The translations under genes and the position numbers were made by a program. Below the pieces are notes generated by a model. That model did not search any database. It was not told the DNA's origin and saw nothing but the letters and a program-made list of their open reading frames with translations. Positions 12,236 through 24,602 of a DNA stretch of 64,000 nt are shown here, in pieces; the stretch's first letter is position 1; every line of letters starts with the position of its first letter. This stretch comes from Ficedula albicollis (lineage: Eukaryota; Chordata; Aves; Passeriformes; Muscicapidae): positions 12,340,567 through 12,404,566 of the forward strand of contig NC_021681.1 of the NCBI RefSeq assembly GCF_000247815.1, written 5' to 3'.

Positions 12236-15200
12236 AAAATAACACGTGTAAATAATTTAGAAATGAGGCTGTTCTTTGGAGGAATACCTATGTGAGCTTC
12301 ACCATAATAGCTGTTGTCTTGAACATGGCTGGGAGTTGCTGCATTGCAGTAAGAGTTCATCTGGACCCAAGAAATGCCTCTCTACTCTGATTTGCAGGCA
12401 AACCCTTCAGTAGCATAAGAGCACTCTCACCTAGGGAGGTGGAACAATGGGACTGCCTGTGGCGAGAAAAATATTTCTGTCTTCACTGCAGTCCCCAGAG
12501 AGAGAACATTTGGAAACCTGAAAGGGTCAGGAATGATGGATAGGAAATCCTCATCTGTTGTGGTTTAGAGTATACTCAGCCAGTCTATTGTTGCTGAAGG
12601 CTTTCCAGATAGAATTGGATTTCTTTCTAATATTCTTATATACAGACAAGGGAGATATTATACAAATGCTCGTACTTATTTGTCTTTAGCATAGCAAAAT
12701 ACAGTTAGAGCTGTGAGACAGGAGAAGAAATCTGTGGATTTTTGTCCTACCCAGTAGGAAACGAAAACTAGAATGTTACAAAACTTGTTGCAATTTAGAA
12801 AACCCACTTTCCATCCCATGAAGGGCAGTATTTTCTTTCTATCTTTTTGCAGTTATGGATAAGAAGCAAACATAGGACAACTCCTGAATTTAGAGTTACA
12901 CATTCTCATTAACTTGACATTTAGCTTAGTTTAACTGCTGACATTGATTTGGTCCTGTAAAAAATTCTTTAAAACTAGTTCAACCCTACCTTCCAGGAAA
13001 TCTGATTATAAGAAGCTACTTAATCTTTTCTACTTTTCTCCCAATGCTTTTCTTCCAGAAGTATTGCTTTTGGTTGTAAATGATTTTTTTTTTCCCTGCA
13101 TGACTAATTAACATTATTTGGTATGTGTTAACAACAGAGTACCAGTGCACAACTCACCATCTATTGCTGGAAAATCTTAAATTTTTTGGTACTGTTTTTG
13201 GGTTTTTTAATGCTTCCCCAAGCATGCTGACAGATGTTGTATGTGTTATGATATCTGCTAGCCTCTATTTAGCAACTTCTGTGAGCTACTTCAGTTACAG
13301 GAGGATGATTGCTTTTTCTCTTGTTTTGAAGTTTGTTTCTTTCCCTCTGCATTTTTTCAAGTAGCAGGTGGAAGAAAGGTGGGACAAAATGTCAGCTAGT
13401 GAGGAAAAATAGGTAAAAGCATGACATGGTATTGCCTTCTCATCCATTCTTCCCAGTACCTGTCAGGCATCATGCAAAACAGATGGCAGAGGCAGCACTG
13501 TTCCACAGGAGAGCTTTTGATCTTTGGTGCTGACTTTCATTGCAAAATTGTCCAATCACCTTGTGGGCAGGCAAAATGCCATAGCAACAGATGAGAAGGA
13601 GTGAGAGTGCCCATATATCATATCTGTTTGTCGAGCTGAGACTGTCCAGAGGGCTTGGGGTTCAAATAAACAGCTTGCCTGCACTTGGTGCAACACAGGG
13701 ACGAGGAAAGAAGGGGGATTCAAAGCCAAGTTTGTTCTTCCCAGTTCTTTGCCACACACTGATATTGAAAAAAAAGACTCTTCAATAAGCTTACAGCAGC
13801 ATTAAAATAAATCTAGCAAGTAGATTTCACAGTATATTGCTTCACAAAATATAGGTCTGTTCTCCTATTTTGTTACACCACCTCCAGTGTTCCTGTAAGG
13901 TCAGGGTGAAGCTCCAAGTGCAACGTGCAGGAACCACCAAGGTGAACATTCCCTTCCAAAGTCTGTGTTTGCCAAGCTTGATTGTTTCTTGTGCAGGAAT
14001 CAGCAAAATAAGGTTCAGTTTCATAATCAGGGTCCTTAGACTCTATTTCTGTTTCTTTTTTTAATAACATCCAGTAGTATTGGAGATTCTGTGAATGTCT
14101 TTTCTATCCACAGACATGATTTGTTTTTGGAATCGTTGATAAGCACTTCTGTTCAGGGCACAGTGGGAGTGGGTTTTTACCTTTGGATTGCCATATTCAA
14201 GCAAGAGGGGAAATAAAGATATCTGCCTTGTGTGCCATTTCTTTTTGTTTGATAAGACTTTCTCAGAGAAGAAGTGGAAAATTTGATGCCAATTTCCATA
14301 ACAGTAGGGTTTTCAATCTCACTTTAGATTAGCAATGTAGTATTAAATACTGACATAAATGTTGTTCAGGAGCAGAGCCAAAAAAATCCACATTGTCTTA
14401 TTGTTTCTTCACACAGAATGAAATTTCTTATGGCACCCTGTTCTAATATTTTTTCAAGTATGTCATTCTAAGTGTAACATTATTGAAAAAGCTTAAAAAT
14501 CGTGAAGACTAAGCCTGTGTGGTTCACTAGAAATGTAATTTACCTCAACAGAAATAGCTCTGAGGAAATCAGAGAATTAAATAGAACATGCAAATTTTGC
14601 TCTAAGCTCTGGAAGCATATTATAAAAGGATATGATTTCCAGTGAAATTATGAACAATTTCTAGAAGGACAAATCAGAGATAAAAAAACCAATACAACTT
14701 GAAAATCTTATTCATCTGAGGAAACTGTATTTACTTCTTTCAAAGACATATTAGTGTAATCATTTCTCAATAGCAATTTTAATACTGAATTTTGTTACTT
14801 TATTATTAGCCTTAGCATCTTTAGGTTTCATGAATGAGATTGTAGAATCAGCTAATTGTTTTGTTAGCTTTATTTTTCATAAAAAAGAAAGGAAATATCA
14901 CTATTTTTAGCATATTTTTATTTTTTAGCCATGAAGGAGGGAAAAAAGCTATGAAGAAAAGTTTAACATAAAAATAATAAATTTTAATGTCTTGAAATAT
15001 ATTATTTAATTATCTGGATTTCTATATCAGCTAGCTGTGATAGCTGTTATCTGAACTTGACTGCAAAGGAAAATATTAAAATGAAAAAATATATTGGCTT
15101 TTACTTTTTTCCACTCTTTTATAATCTGTCTTTGACAAAAGGATTGAGAAGTTCATCCCAGTCTACAGTTTTACAGTCTGAGAATCCCTGGGAAGAAATG

Positions 15201-15804
15201 ACATAGGAATGTGGATCTGTTAAAAATTTTGCTTGCACTTTTATACAGAAACAACTTTGTTAAATCTTCTGGAATTAATTCTCAGCTGGCTTAGATAACC
15301 TTTTTCTGTGCTGATACAGTGGGTGTATAAATTACAAAGACTGATTTTACATATTGCTCTAAGGGTGCTTTCTGAAGAGTTTACCTTGCTGGGTTCCTTG
15401 TGCATTTGTAAGGAGAGATATTTTTTTATGAGGAGGTTTAACGCTGAGAATGCTGAATAAAAAATAAGCTTTTTATTTTTTATTTCTCTCCCCACTCTTT
15501 TTGAGCAGTTGCACTTCTGCCTTGCTCTTATTTACCTGTACATTTGAGTTGTTATGAATTTGTGCAGGCAGCTCGTGAATACTTGTCCAATAAGTTTGTT
15601 GAGTTTCAACAAAAACAAAAGCCCCAAAATGTTAAAAGTAAAGTTGCAGATGAAACATGTCTTATAACAAATAAGAATATTCCAATTTAATTTATTTGTA
15701 AACTGGTTACTCTACATGACAGGACTGAGTTCTTTTTATTGCTTCCACTACTTTTGTTAACACGCTCCAAAAAATTTAATTTCCCAAGTTTGGTTTTGGA
15801 GGGG
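12236..15804. other. Unique DNA, no gene seen
   Basis: About 3.6 kb of AT-rich DNA with no recognisable transposon, exon or RNA gene. A 79-codon plus-strand frame at 13125-13364 is hydrophobic, but it starts with a non-ATG codon and resembles no family I know. Very AT-rich around 14740-15120. Confidence 0.65.
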
Positions 15805-15835
<31 letters not shown>

Positions 15836-15856
15836 TTTTTGTTTGTTTGTTTTTTC
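15805..15856. repeat. (TTTG)n microsatellite, interrupted
   Basis: T run followed by repeated TTTG units, a short TTTTTAAAG interruption and more TTTG units. Confidence 0.9.
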
Positions 15857-18800
15857 CAGAGCTATTTGGTCTGGTTTTCAGAACTTGTAAAAGTTTTACA
15901 AACTAATACTCACTCTCTATCACGTAGTCAGCATAATAATTTACTTAAGCATGGGCCTTGGTGCCACGTGAATGATTTTGAGAATTTCTGACCAGATTTC
16001 ATTCAGATGTTAAGAAGGACCTGAAATTGTAGAAAGGAAGACAAAAGATATCAGTCAGTAAGTAGATGAACAGTAATTCTGCTTACTCATTTATTTTTCA
16101 TTTCTGTTTCTACCAGGCAATCCAGCATGGAAGCATTGTGGCAACTCTCCCTCTTGGGTGTTAACACTGTAAGGACAAGGAAAATCCTAAAATGCTTTCA
16201 AGCCCCTCTTCAGCTTTTCTTCAAGATCATTTATTTTTCTGGCTGCTCTGAGCTGCAGGGGAGATTTCTCTGCTTCTTCATGATCAGAGACAAATTCAGA
16301 GCTGTATTCAGCAAATGGTTTCTTGCTTATCCCTTCTTTTTCCCTGAATATCCATGATTACTGGGTAGAACAATTTCTCTGAAGCTGCTGCTCTGATCCC
16401 ATTGTCTTAGCAGCAAAGGAGGTCTCCCAGGCTCCTCTCTGAATCTGTACATTTCTTTTCCATGTTTCCACTATTGCCTAACAGTCTGTGGATCTCTTGC
16501 TGGGATTGTAGGTGCTTCACTTATCTGACCTTTCAACTGAGAATTTCATTGCTGGCTTCCATTTTCTTTTTAAAGACTTCACTGTTTTAAATGCAACTAT
16601 TTCAGGACAGCCCAATGCAGGCCCAACTGTGCTTCCATTATACATAGCTAAAATAATTGGAGATTAGGCAGAGTCAATTTTTGGCATGTTCTAAAATCCT
16701 GGCCAAAAAATTTCTCAGCATCCTTCTGTAATCAGGTCATCCAGTAAAATCTCATCTGTTTGTTCATCTCAAGAGTCCTTCACAGAAACCTTTCTGTCAG
16801 CATACGTGCTCAATTTTGTCACAGGAGGTTAATGTCCATGGCAAGAGATGAGGTCTCTGCCATGGTCAGACTCCAAATTAAAAGCAATCTCTTAGGAATA
16901 GATCTAAGGTTTATATATATTTAAGCCAGAAGCTGAATTAGAAGTGAGACCAGTCTGCAGATAGCAACTGAATTCTGGCTGTATTTGGTCTTATTTTCAA
17001 GTAGCTAATGGGTGTGTTTTGTACCACAGCCATTTCTGTATCACATCAAAAACCTGCCCCCAGCAGACATTCAGACAAAGGCAGCTGCCTTTGTGTCTGG
17101 AGATTTCTGTGTCTGACCAAGCAAAACAGAATGAGGGCAACCAACCCTGACAAGACACGAGTCTTGCTGTTGGTATGGGCCTCCAGGCTGATACCTTTCA
17201 GGATTTTTACCTCTTCCCTTAAAGTGTTGACACATTTTCCTTGACTAGAAAACATTGCAGATACCATTAGCAAAAAACAGTGGTCTGGAACTGGGGCAAG
17301 AGGACTTTCTGTGTCAGCAATTGAAAATGGGCATTTTTCCTGTTTGGTACCAGTGCACGTGCACTGCTGTCACATTTTTTTGCAGTAAAATATGTTTTAA
17401 ATGATTAGGTGATGAACATTCTGATTTGATTTGCTGAATATTCAGATTTTTCTTTTCTTGTAAAAATTCTTCTTCCAGATGAATTTTTTAGATAAGGTTT
17501 ATAGGCCTGCAGTGTGTAGTACAATAAATGAAATCTCATTAGTGAACACTCTAATGTTAATTCCTTTACTGGTTGTCAGGAGTGGGCTGCCAAAAGGTTC
17601 TCATTTTGAATAAAGAAACTTGATGCCTCCACGTGACCATAGTTACCAAAATGATGAGTTGTGGAGGCTAACCCAATGCAGTTTATGGGGGAGTGCTTAA
17701 AAATACAGAAATAAAAATCTTCAGAGTATTCAGATATAGGCAATCTTCTCTGAGTCTCTGGTGCATATTGGGGGTGCTGAAGTAGCCTAAGGAAAAAACC
17801 CTGAGCGACAAACAGCCTTAAAATGGAACTCATAGGGGTTTTTTTCTAAAATAGATGGTGAATACTGATGGTCACTCAATCTCCAATCTAGCACTCCAAA
17901 CAGCAATGACTGTACCAGAGGAGGGAGAAACCATCGTAATCTTAGCATGCAAATATGTGTTTTATTAATTTTTAAAGCAGTAACACAAGTGTGTGTGTAT
18001 CCAGCAATATCCTACTGTCTGTTTAAAAGAAAAATTGAAGATCTTTGGAAAAACTTTATCTCTTTACTTCACATATTTTTTAAAACTATATAAATCTTTT
18101 TTACTATTCATAGTTCTAAAAAGCTTTAATGTTGAATTATATAAAGAAAGGAATTAATACAAAATTCATTAAAAGATGAGGTTTTTTTTAATGCCCAAAA
18201 GTCTTTTCAGTTAGATCAAGTATATGCAAAGCAAACCTGTAAGACAAGGGCTATATTCAGCTTGATAAAATTTTTATTAACCCGAAAGAGTTTATTTTTT
18301 TTCTCTTTGCTGCTTTCTATGGGAGTATGAGACTGTGAAGTCAGAAATAATGCCATTGGAGTTTACATATAAAAAACTTGGCAAGCATGAAGAGAAATAT
18401 TTCCCTGAGTACTCTGCTGAAAGAGCCCCTTAGTTCCCATCTCTGGGATGAATGTGTGCTGCAGTTCCTTAAATAATGCCTTGTAATCCCACTGCAAACA
18501 GAAATTGATTACAAAAGCTGGAACTGGTTTGGCTTTCCCTTTATATTCAAGATACTTTTGGTGGTTGTTTTTATTTTTTTCTGATAAGGTAATGTAGGTC
18601 AATGTTTTAGGTAATTCACAATATGTGTAAGCTCTGAACTTTAATTTAGAAGAAATCTGAAATCTCATTAGGTTGTGGATCTTTGAATGCCAGTTTTGGA
18701 AGGAGATTATGAAGTAATAGAAAGTAAATAGGAAAAATGCATGTTGGTATTATTCACATTTTAGTACATACACTAAGTATGCATAATCTTAAATATGAAA

Positions 18801-18969
18801 TGATGCTATTAGAAGTAACAGGTGAATTTGAATGCAAATGGTAATTTTTGATATCATAATTTTGCAGGTATAATTCGCTGTAGGTGTCCTCACAGAATTT
18901 TATGTAGGAATGTAATAGTGAATCATCTGAATTAGTGGTAGCTCTATTTTCTCCAGGTGCATCAGTGCC
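15857..18969. other. Unique DNA with one 16-bp palindrome
   Basis: No gene or transposon recognised. A perfect 16-bp palindrome, CAGTGCACGTGCACTG, lies at 17351-17366 and is centred on a CACGTG E-box. Other short ORFs in the stretch lack recognisable features. Confidence 0.65.
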
Positions 18970-19041
18970 AAGAACACTCCTCACTACCCCCCCTGCCACA
19001 AGGCTTCTTCAAGAACACTCCTCACTACCCCCCCTGCCACA
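18970..19041. repeat. Two-copy direct duplication, 41-bp period
   Basis: A 31-base block beginning AAGAACACTCC, containing seven Cs and ending TGCCACA, occurs at 18970-19000 and again at 19011-19041 without a mismatch. A 10-base spacer separates them. Overlapping ORFs on both strands gain their repeated residues from this block. Confidence 0.9.
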
Positions 19042-20010
19042 GTCCTGCTTCTCTGGCCTTGTCTTCCTTTCCCCTCTGTCATTTCTGCTCTCATTTTACC
19101 TTCCCCTTGCCAGGGCTCTGCCCTTGGAGCAGCCAGATTAAATTGTTCAGAAGGCTTGAGCCACCTTAGGTTGAATACCAATGACCTTAACCTAGCTCTG
19201 TGTAGAGGAGGGCTGACCTCTCTGTACTAGAACACCATTTTATCTGGAAGCTATTTGTCTGGATTCTGTGGATGATAAGAGTTACTGATTAAAGCTCAAT
19301 GATTCTCAAGTAAGTCCCAGGACTGTCTAATCTTATTTTCCCTCCTATTCATATTTCAAACTGGCATTTTACCTAGCTATATAGAAAATTTGAAGTCTGT
19401 TTTCAGATTTCTAAGTTTTATTTCATGCTCAGTTGTCGATATTTATTTGGTTTTTGGATTTTGGGACTGTACTGTGATTAAAGAGCATTTCTTTTCAAAA
19501 TTTGCCTCTGAAATCTGTTTCCATTTTTGGTGTATTAACCAAGAGCATATGCAGAGGGTTTGTAAATAGTATTTGAAAATAATACATCTGACTAGCTGCC
19601 CAGATAAAAGAAAATTATTATGCTTTGATTGCTTTTATTCCACTTTTCAAAATGTGTATAATGACTAAGGCTTTTTTTTTTTTTTTTGAGAAAAAGAAAA
19701 TGTATTATAGATATTAGAGAATTTTGAACCTTCTAACATATGCAAAAGATAAACTTTTTTCTAAAATCTATACTCTACTTGTCATTGAAAAGAAATATGC
19801 ATCATTATTTATAAATTATTATATGATGAATCAACATTTTCATAACAACTTCCTGAACTGTGAATGGCATTCAACAAGCACTAGTGGCAGAAATAGGCAA
19901 GCATATGCTAAATAATTTAAGATAGTTTGAAAAATATGAATATTTTTGTCTGCAATGCGAATAGAACAAAACACTGGATAACTTGGTAGAAATTATTTCA
20001 GTTATTTTTA
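19042..20010. other. Unique DNA with a T run
   Basis: No gene seen. A run of 16 T lies at 19672-19687. The rest is AT-rich and unremarkable. Confidence 0.65.
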
Positions 20011-20400
20011 GTTCCAGGCCAAGTTTGATTTGTGCATGTGTGACTTAATGGAACAGCTCAGGTGCGTAATAGTAAGCATAAGATTAAGTGCTCCACTGGA
20101 TCAAGACCCTGTTTGATAGTACCTTTTCCTCTGGGCTATGCTAATTTATTTCCTGGCTGATTACAGTGGCCCATAAAGAGTGTGAAATTGCTTTCCACTG
20201 GAATTTTCTCACTGTGATAGCAATATGTGCATCTTTTGAAGGCTATCTGCCCAGGACTCATCATCTGCGGTGCAGTGAAATTCTCCTCCCCATATTTCTT
20301 TCATGAACCATGATTTATACATTTTAGCTCTATTCAGGGCTGAATGGAAGCAGCAGTTTCTGTCTCATTTTCTCAACTTCTGGAAATTACTTTTCAAGCT
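20011..20400. promoter_or_regulatory. Candidate conserved non-coding element (unproven)
   Basis: Chosen by eye for motif density and retained CpGs. It contains GCGTAATAG, an NKX-like ATTAAGTG (20083-20090), an octamer-like ATGCTAAT (20138-20145) and a CTGATTAC homeodomain-type site. It has no repeat and no coding frame. The evidence is weak because such motifs are common in AT-rich DNA. Alignment to other amniotes would decide. Confidence 0.2.
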
Positions 20401-22073
20401 GGGACATGTTTTGAGGGGTTTCTGCCAAATCAGCTGTTGCACAGAGGTTGTGTGAGTTTGCTGGAACTTTTGCTGTTGGTGGAATAATTACAGTGGTTTC
20501 ATCTTTAAAACCTGTTGGTTGAGTGGATGCAGTGATTTAATTTCTGTATTGTCTTACAGAGTCCTTGTAAAATGCATTGGTTTCAACCCTCATCTCCCTT
20601 GGTGTCATGGAGGAGTCATGAGTTGGTCAGAAACAGAAACGTTTTGAGAAAGGAATTTCATTTCTAAACTGATGTACAGGAAGTTCATCTGTGGGAATTT
20701 TGTTTTTCAGATTTTCTGAATGAGTCAAAATTTGTCATTAATCTCTAGCCATCCTACAGGTCAAATATAGAAGTCTGTGAGAAAAGTCACATTTTCTGCC
20801 CAATTGTTTGTATTTGGACACTGCCATGACTGTCAGCTGGTGCCTTTGTAAACGTACATCAGATGTAAGCCCTTCTGCTGGATACTTCTGGCTTAGGGAG
20901 TTTAATTTGCTTTAGGAGAGAAGCTCTACAAGGAGAATAAATGGTTTGCAGAGGGATGAGAAAGCAGCTGGAGGAATGTATTTTCCTGCAGCTGGCCTGC
21001 TTGTTAGAGAACAGGAATGGGTCCTACCCCTTGCACTCTGAAGAGCTCTTTGGAAAGAGCAGAACCACCCATGAGTTTTGTGCCTGCTCCAGAAATCCTG
21101 CCCAGTACTGGAAACCTTCCTGCCCTGCAGGTTGTGCTGAAGAGCAGCTGAAATCCAGTCTCACAAAACTACAGCTGAATCCTGGATGGCATCACATTTG
21201 AGGTCCACAGTCTCAAGTGATCCAAACCTTTCACAGTCATTAGCTTTCTGGCACTTAGGTTGAAATGCAAAGTATTATGGGTTACTAATCCTGTTTGTTT
21301 GCAGAGAATACTCCACGTTTGGATTTCTATTCAATCTACTTGAGACTTTCATTTTCAAATAATATAATTCTTCAGAGCAGATTACTCTTAATTGTGCCTT
21401 CTTGCCCAGCTTTGTAACCTTCCAAGTTTTCTTTCAGGAGAAAATACATCTTGAGTCTTAGATTCTTATTTTGCTTTTTCTGCCTTTCATTCTCTGCTCA
21501 CAAAATCAGTCAAACACGCTAGACAGCACCAGCTGTCTCCTAGGGCTCTAAAACTCTTTCTCAGTGCTCAGTAGGAGATCAGCTGCAGACCAAGAATAAC
21601 AGGAAATACATTATTTATGTGCTCCATTCCTTCAGAGCTGGCAGCTCCAGAATTCTGGGAGGTGTAAACTGTATTGAATTTTCCACATCTCCATGTAAAT
21701 TGCAACATGCTCTTATTAAACATTCTGGAAGTTCTGAAAATATTTCAGTTATTGGATCACCTCCATCTTTTTCTTTTCCTCCCATTTTTTTTCTTTCTTT
21801 GGTTGCTTGAATTATTTTGCAAAAAATCCAAATGGATAAATGTTTATTCTACCTGCTATTTTCTTTATAATTCTCCCAGCTTCTGTCCTTATTTAAAAGT
21901 TTAATACTGTGAAGATGAAGACCTGAGATGTGCCTGGAACAATCCTGTGTTGGATAAATTTGGCCTTGCCCAAGTGTCCTTGGCCAAGAGGACATCCAGA
22001 GATTGCCATGAGATATGGCCTTCTTTGCAGACACATTGACTGGAGGAATTTGATTTGTAATATCCCCTTATGT
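20401..22073. other. Unique DNA, no gene seen
   Basis: No repeat family recognised. An 86-codon frame at 20941-21201 begins with ATG but shows no known domain. A strong-looking 3' splice site (TACTAAT, pyrimidine run, GCAG at 21301-21304) has no matching donor nearby. Confidence 0.6.
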
Positions 22074-22108
22074 CAAAAAAAAAAAAACAAAAAAAACCCA
22101 AAAGAAAG
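22074..22108. repeat. A-rich low-complexity tract
   Basis: A13 then CA8 and CCCAAAAG. It could be the tail of an old retroposon, but no source body is recognised upstream. Confidence 0.8.
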
Positions 22109-23808
22109 CCTCCGCAGCTTCCTCCAATGTTAATTTCACTTGTTCAAATGGCCTGCACACAAGTTTAAGCCTTGTTTTGCCTTTTAAAATATCAACAAGA
22201 CAGAGCTTCCAATTGCTGCATCTTCAGACTGAATGGGTTACCCCACACATCTGTAATTATGGGGCCTCTAACCCAGGGGGTGTGATTTGTTTGAGCACAT
22301 GGGGAAGGGTAAGATTATAGAGCAGGAGAAGAGTTGATGCAATTTCTGACATATTTCCAGCATAAGACAAGAAATATATTTCAGGAAGAGTGCTCCCCAT
22401 CAACAGGTGGATCAATTTCTGCAGCAGTGTCAGGAATGCCTGTTTGGTTGTTGGGGTTTAATTAGCATTCCAGTGGTCTCGAGGTGTTTATTGTGCAGTT
22501 CAACTCTATCTCTCACAAATGATGTGTTTGTAGGAGCAGCTGCTGCTGTTCTGTGCTCTGCAAGACAAAAGGGCTTTATCTGTCACACACACACAGAGCT
22601 GCTTCTTGACCTCTTTAAAAATCTCTTTGGACTGTGGCAGGTGAAGGGTAGAGGTAATATGCAGACCAGGTTTCTGCCCAGTCATGTTTTGAGTTCTGCT
22701 TTCAGAGTTTTTAGACTGATGACAAGTCTAATCTTCTAAGTGGAAAATCATATTTCTGCTCCTCTGGTCTGTGGAAGTGGGCCTCAAAATACAGTTTTTA
22801 TTTTGGTATTTTCTTCCTTAGTCTTTTTTTCTTCTTTTCTTTTTTTCTCCTTCCACTTTTATTTTCTCCTTGGTCTGATCTATGTCCTTTCTCTCTGCTG
22901 AGTTACACTCTTTTTGTCTGTCTTTTGCTAGCTGCCAGATACTATCTTCCTCTATATAGAGAGTGATTTGATGTATTTTACTTCAAAAGCAAGTGCTGTT
23001 TGACTGAGCACACTGGGTTAACAAAAAGCAGAGAAATTACTCTTTCTCCCTAATAAATATGATAAATCCCAGCTCTTGTCTGGCTTTTCCACCATTGTAA
23101 TAAAGCCATAGGAGTTAATGGTTATGTCCAAACTAGCAATACTGTGATTTTTTAAAATCTTTTTAGGTGCCCTGGTAATACCTATAGAGTGCAACACAAG
23201 AACAACCATAGCCAGCTTAGCTTATGCTGTGTGATTAAATAGTAAAATATGGATTTAATATGGGACACCGTTCTACATTTTTATTAATCTTTCTATATTG
23301 AAGTAGTATTCTTTATTCATTAGAACTTCAGTGAAAAGGACCAATGTGTCTTTCACTGCCTGTTGCAATAAAAAGATGAAATGCTGTCAGTATTAATGTA
23401 TTCATTATATGCATTTTTAATGGTTACATCAGTAATAACTGATAAAACTAATCTTAGATAAAGCAATAGAAAATTAATCTAAATTCTATTTTATTTATGC
23501 AATCAAATTGAAAGCATTACAAAGGGTGCTATAAAAGTGTTTTTAATATTCTGTTGAAAAGAATTCTGCACTTGTTGGTTTGGAATACATTTAGTGTTAA
23601 GAACTGATCCTGTAGCTGTAGTCATATTTTAATAATGGTCACATATTTGTCCCCAACTTGCATAATCAGTATAAAGGGAATATCCTTTATGACCTGCATC
23701 AACAAGATTTGCCCTTCTGAAATCCCACCTCTTTGCATTTTCCATCAGGAAAGTCACTGGAAAAAAAGTGGATAAAACCATTTTTGGTAAATTAATATGT
23801 TTTCAGTA
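22109..23808. other. Unique DNA with a pyrimidine-only tract
   Basis: No gene seen. The plus strand is pyrimidine-only over about 33 bases at 22822-22854. A 110-codon frame at 22407-22739 opens with ATG but has no recognisable domain. Very AT-rich from about 23240 to 23640. Confidence 0.6.
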
Positions 23809-23886
23809 GGTTGTTTTTTAGATTGTTTTTTGGATTTTTTTTTGTTTGGTTTGATTTGTTTTTTGGTTTTTTGTTTTTTATTTTTT
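23809..23886. repeat. T-rich low-complexity tract with G interruptions
   Basis: Long T runs broken by single or double G and an occasional A. It gives the phenylalanine-rich start of a spurious plus-strand frame. Confidence 0.85.
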
Positions 23887-24310
23887 ACAAGAAAACCCTA
23901 TTATCATTACCATTGGTGTCCCATTTACAAGAGAAACAAGGGAATAATCAGAACCACAGGGTGTCATCTGTAGTGAAAAGGAAATATTTCAATTGCAGTA
24001 CCAAGACATTAACATGGATTTTTATTTAGCAGAAAATCACGTGTAGTCCACCCTTCTACAAAGGATTGCCTACAGGGAAAAGGATTCTCAGTAAATTGCA
24101 GCTGCTGTTGAGCACTTTATTGACTTTCACTTCTCATGTATCTGTGCAGAAGTTCTGTGGATTTGCAACATGCCAGGATTGTTCTGAAAGCAGAAACCTC
24201 AAACTTGCCCATAGATTTAGAGAGGGTATATGGGTTCAGTCCCAAGGATGAGACAGGCAACAGACCAAAGCAACAGAACAATGCCATAAAATAACCTCAG
24301 CTGTTTCAAG
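23887..24310. other. Unique DNA, nothing recognised
   Basis: Short AT-rich stretch between a T-rich tract and a small duplication; no gene seen. Confidence 0.6.
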
Positions 24311-24362
24311 CAGTTCCCTTTCATCCTAAAATGAAGCAGTCCCCTTTTATCCTTAAATGAAG
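24311..24362. repeat. Imperfect 26-bp direct duplication
   Basis: Two neighbouring blocks start CAGTTCCC or CAGTCCCC and end AAATGAAG. They are similar but carry several changes, so this duplication is older than most others in the window. Confidence 0.7.
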
Positions 24363-24426
24363 GAATTCTGTAATGAAAAGTGACAGAGGGAATACAGATA
24401 AAAGACTAAGTACTTTGTTATTTTCA

Positions 24427-24541
24427 GTCAGACATGTTTCCAATGTGCTTTATAAAAGAAAACCAAGCTACAAAGAACTAGACACCAAGCAAGGTGATTA
24501 TAAAAGAAAACCAAGCTACAAAGAACTAGGCACCAAGCAAG
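24427..24541 (+). other. Exon-like segment with internal in-frame 48-bp duplication (speculative)
   Basis: The segment is preceded by GACTAAG and a pyrimidine-rich TTTGTTATTTTCAG (AG at 24425-24426), which fits a branch point and 3' splice site. It ends CAAG before GTGAGT at 24542-24547, a full match to the 5' splice consensus. It is 115 bases long. One frame is open throughout and continues upstream to an ATG at 24373. The 48-bp duplication adds exactly 16 codons, so the hydrophilic peptide YKRKPSYKELDTKQGD appears twice with one Asp to Gly change and a differing last residue. Beyond the donor the frame runs into (TG)n. I know no protein with this peptide. Splice-like strings occur often by chance, so this is a candidate only. 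Confidence 0.15.
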
Positions 24542-24546
24542 GTGAG
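24451..24546. repeat. Two-copy tandem duplication, 48-bp unit
   Basis: Copies at 24451-24498 and 24499-24546 start TATAAAAGAAAACC and differ at two positions (A/G, and T/G at the last base). The unit length is a multiple of three. The second copy runs directly into a (TG)n microsatellite, which may have promoted slippage. Confidence 0.95.
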
Positions 24547-24557
24547 TGTCTGTGTCT

Positions 24558-24593
<36 letters not shown>

Positions 24594-24602
24594 CTGTGTG
24601 TT
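24547..24602. repeat. (TG)n microsatellite
   Basis: TGTC-TGTG compound units lead into about 14 uninterrupted TG dinucleotides (24563-24590), followed by TTTCTGTGTG. It is probably length-polymorphic. Confidence 0.95.

Noticed and set aside
21282..21304. Strong-looking branch point and acceptor (TACTAAT ... TTTGCAG)
   Set aside because: No donor or open frame of exon size follows; isolated acceptor-like strings are expected by chance.
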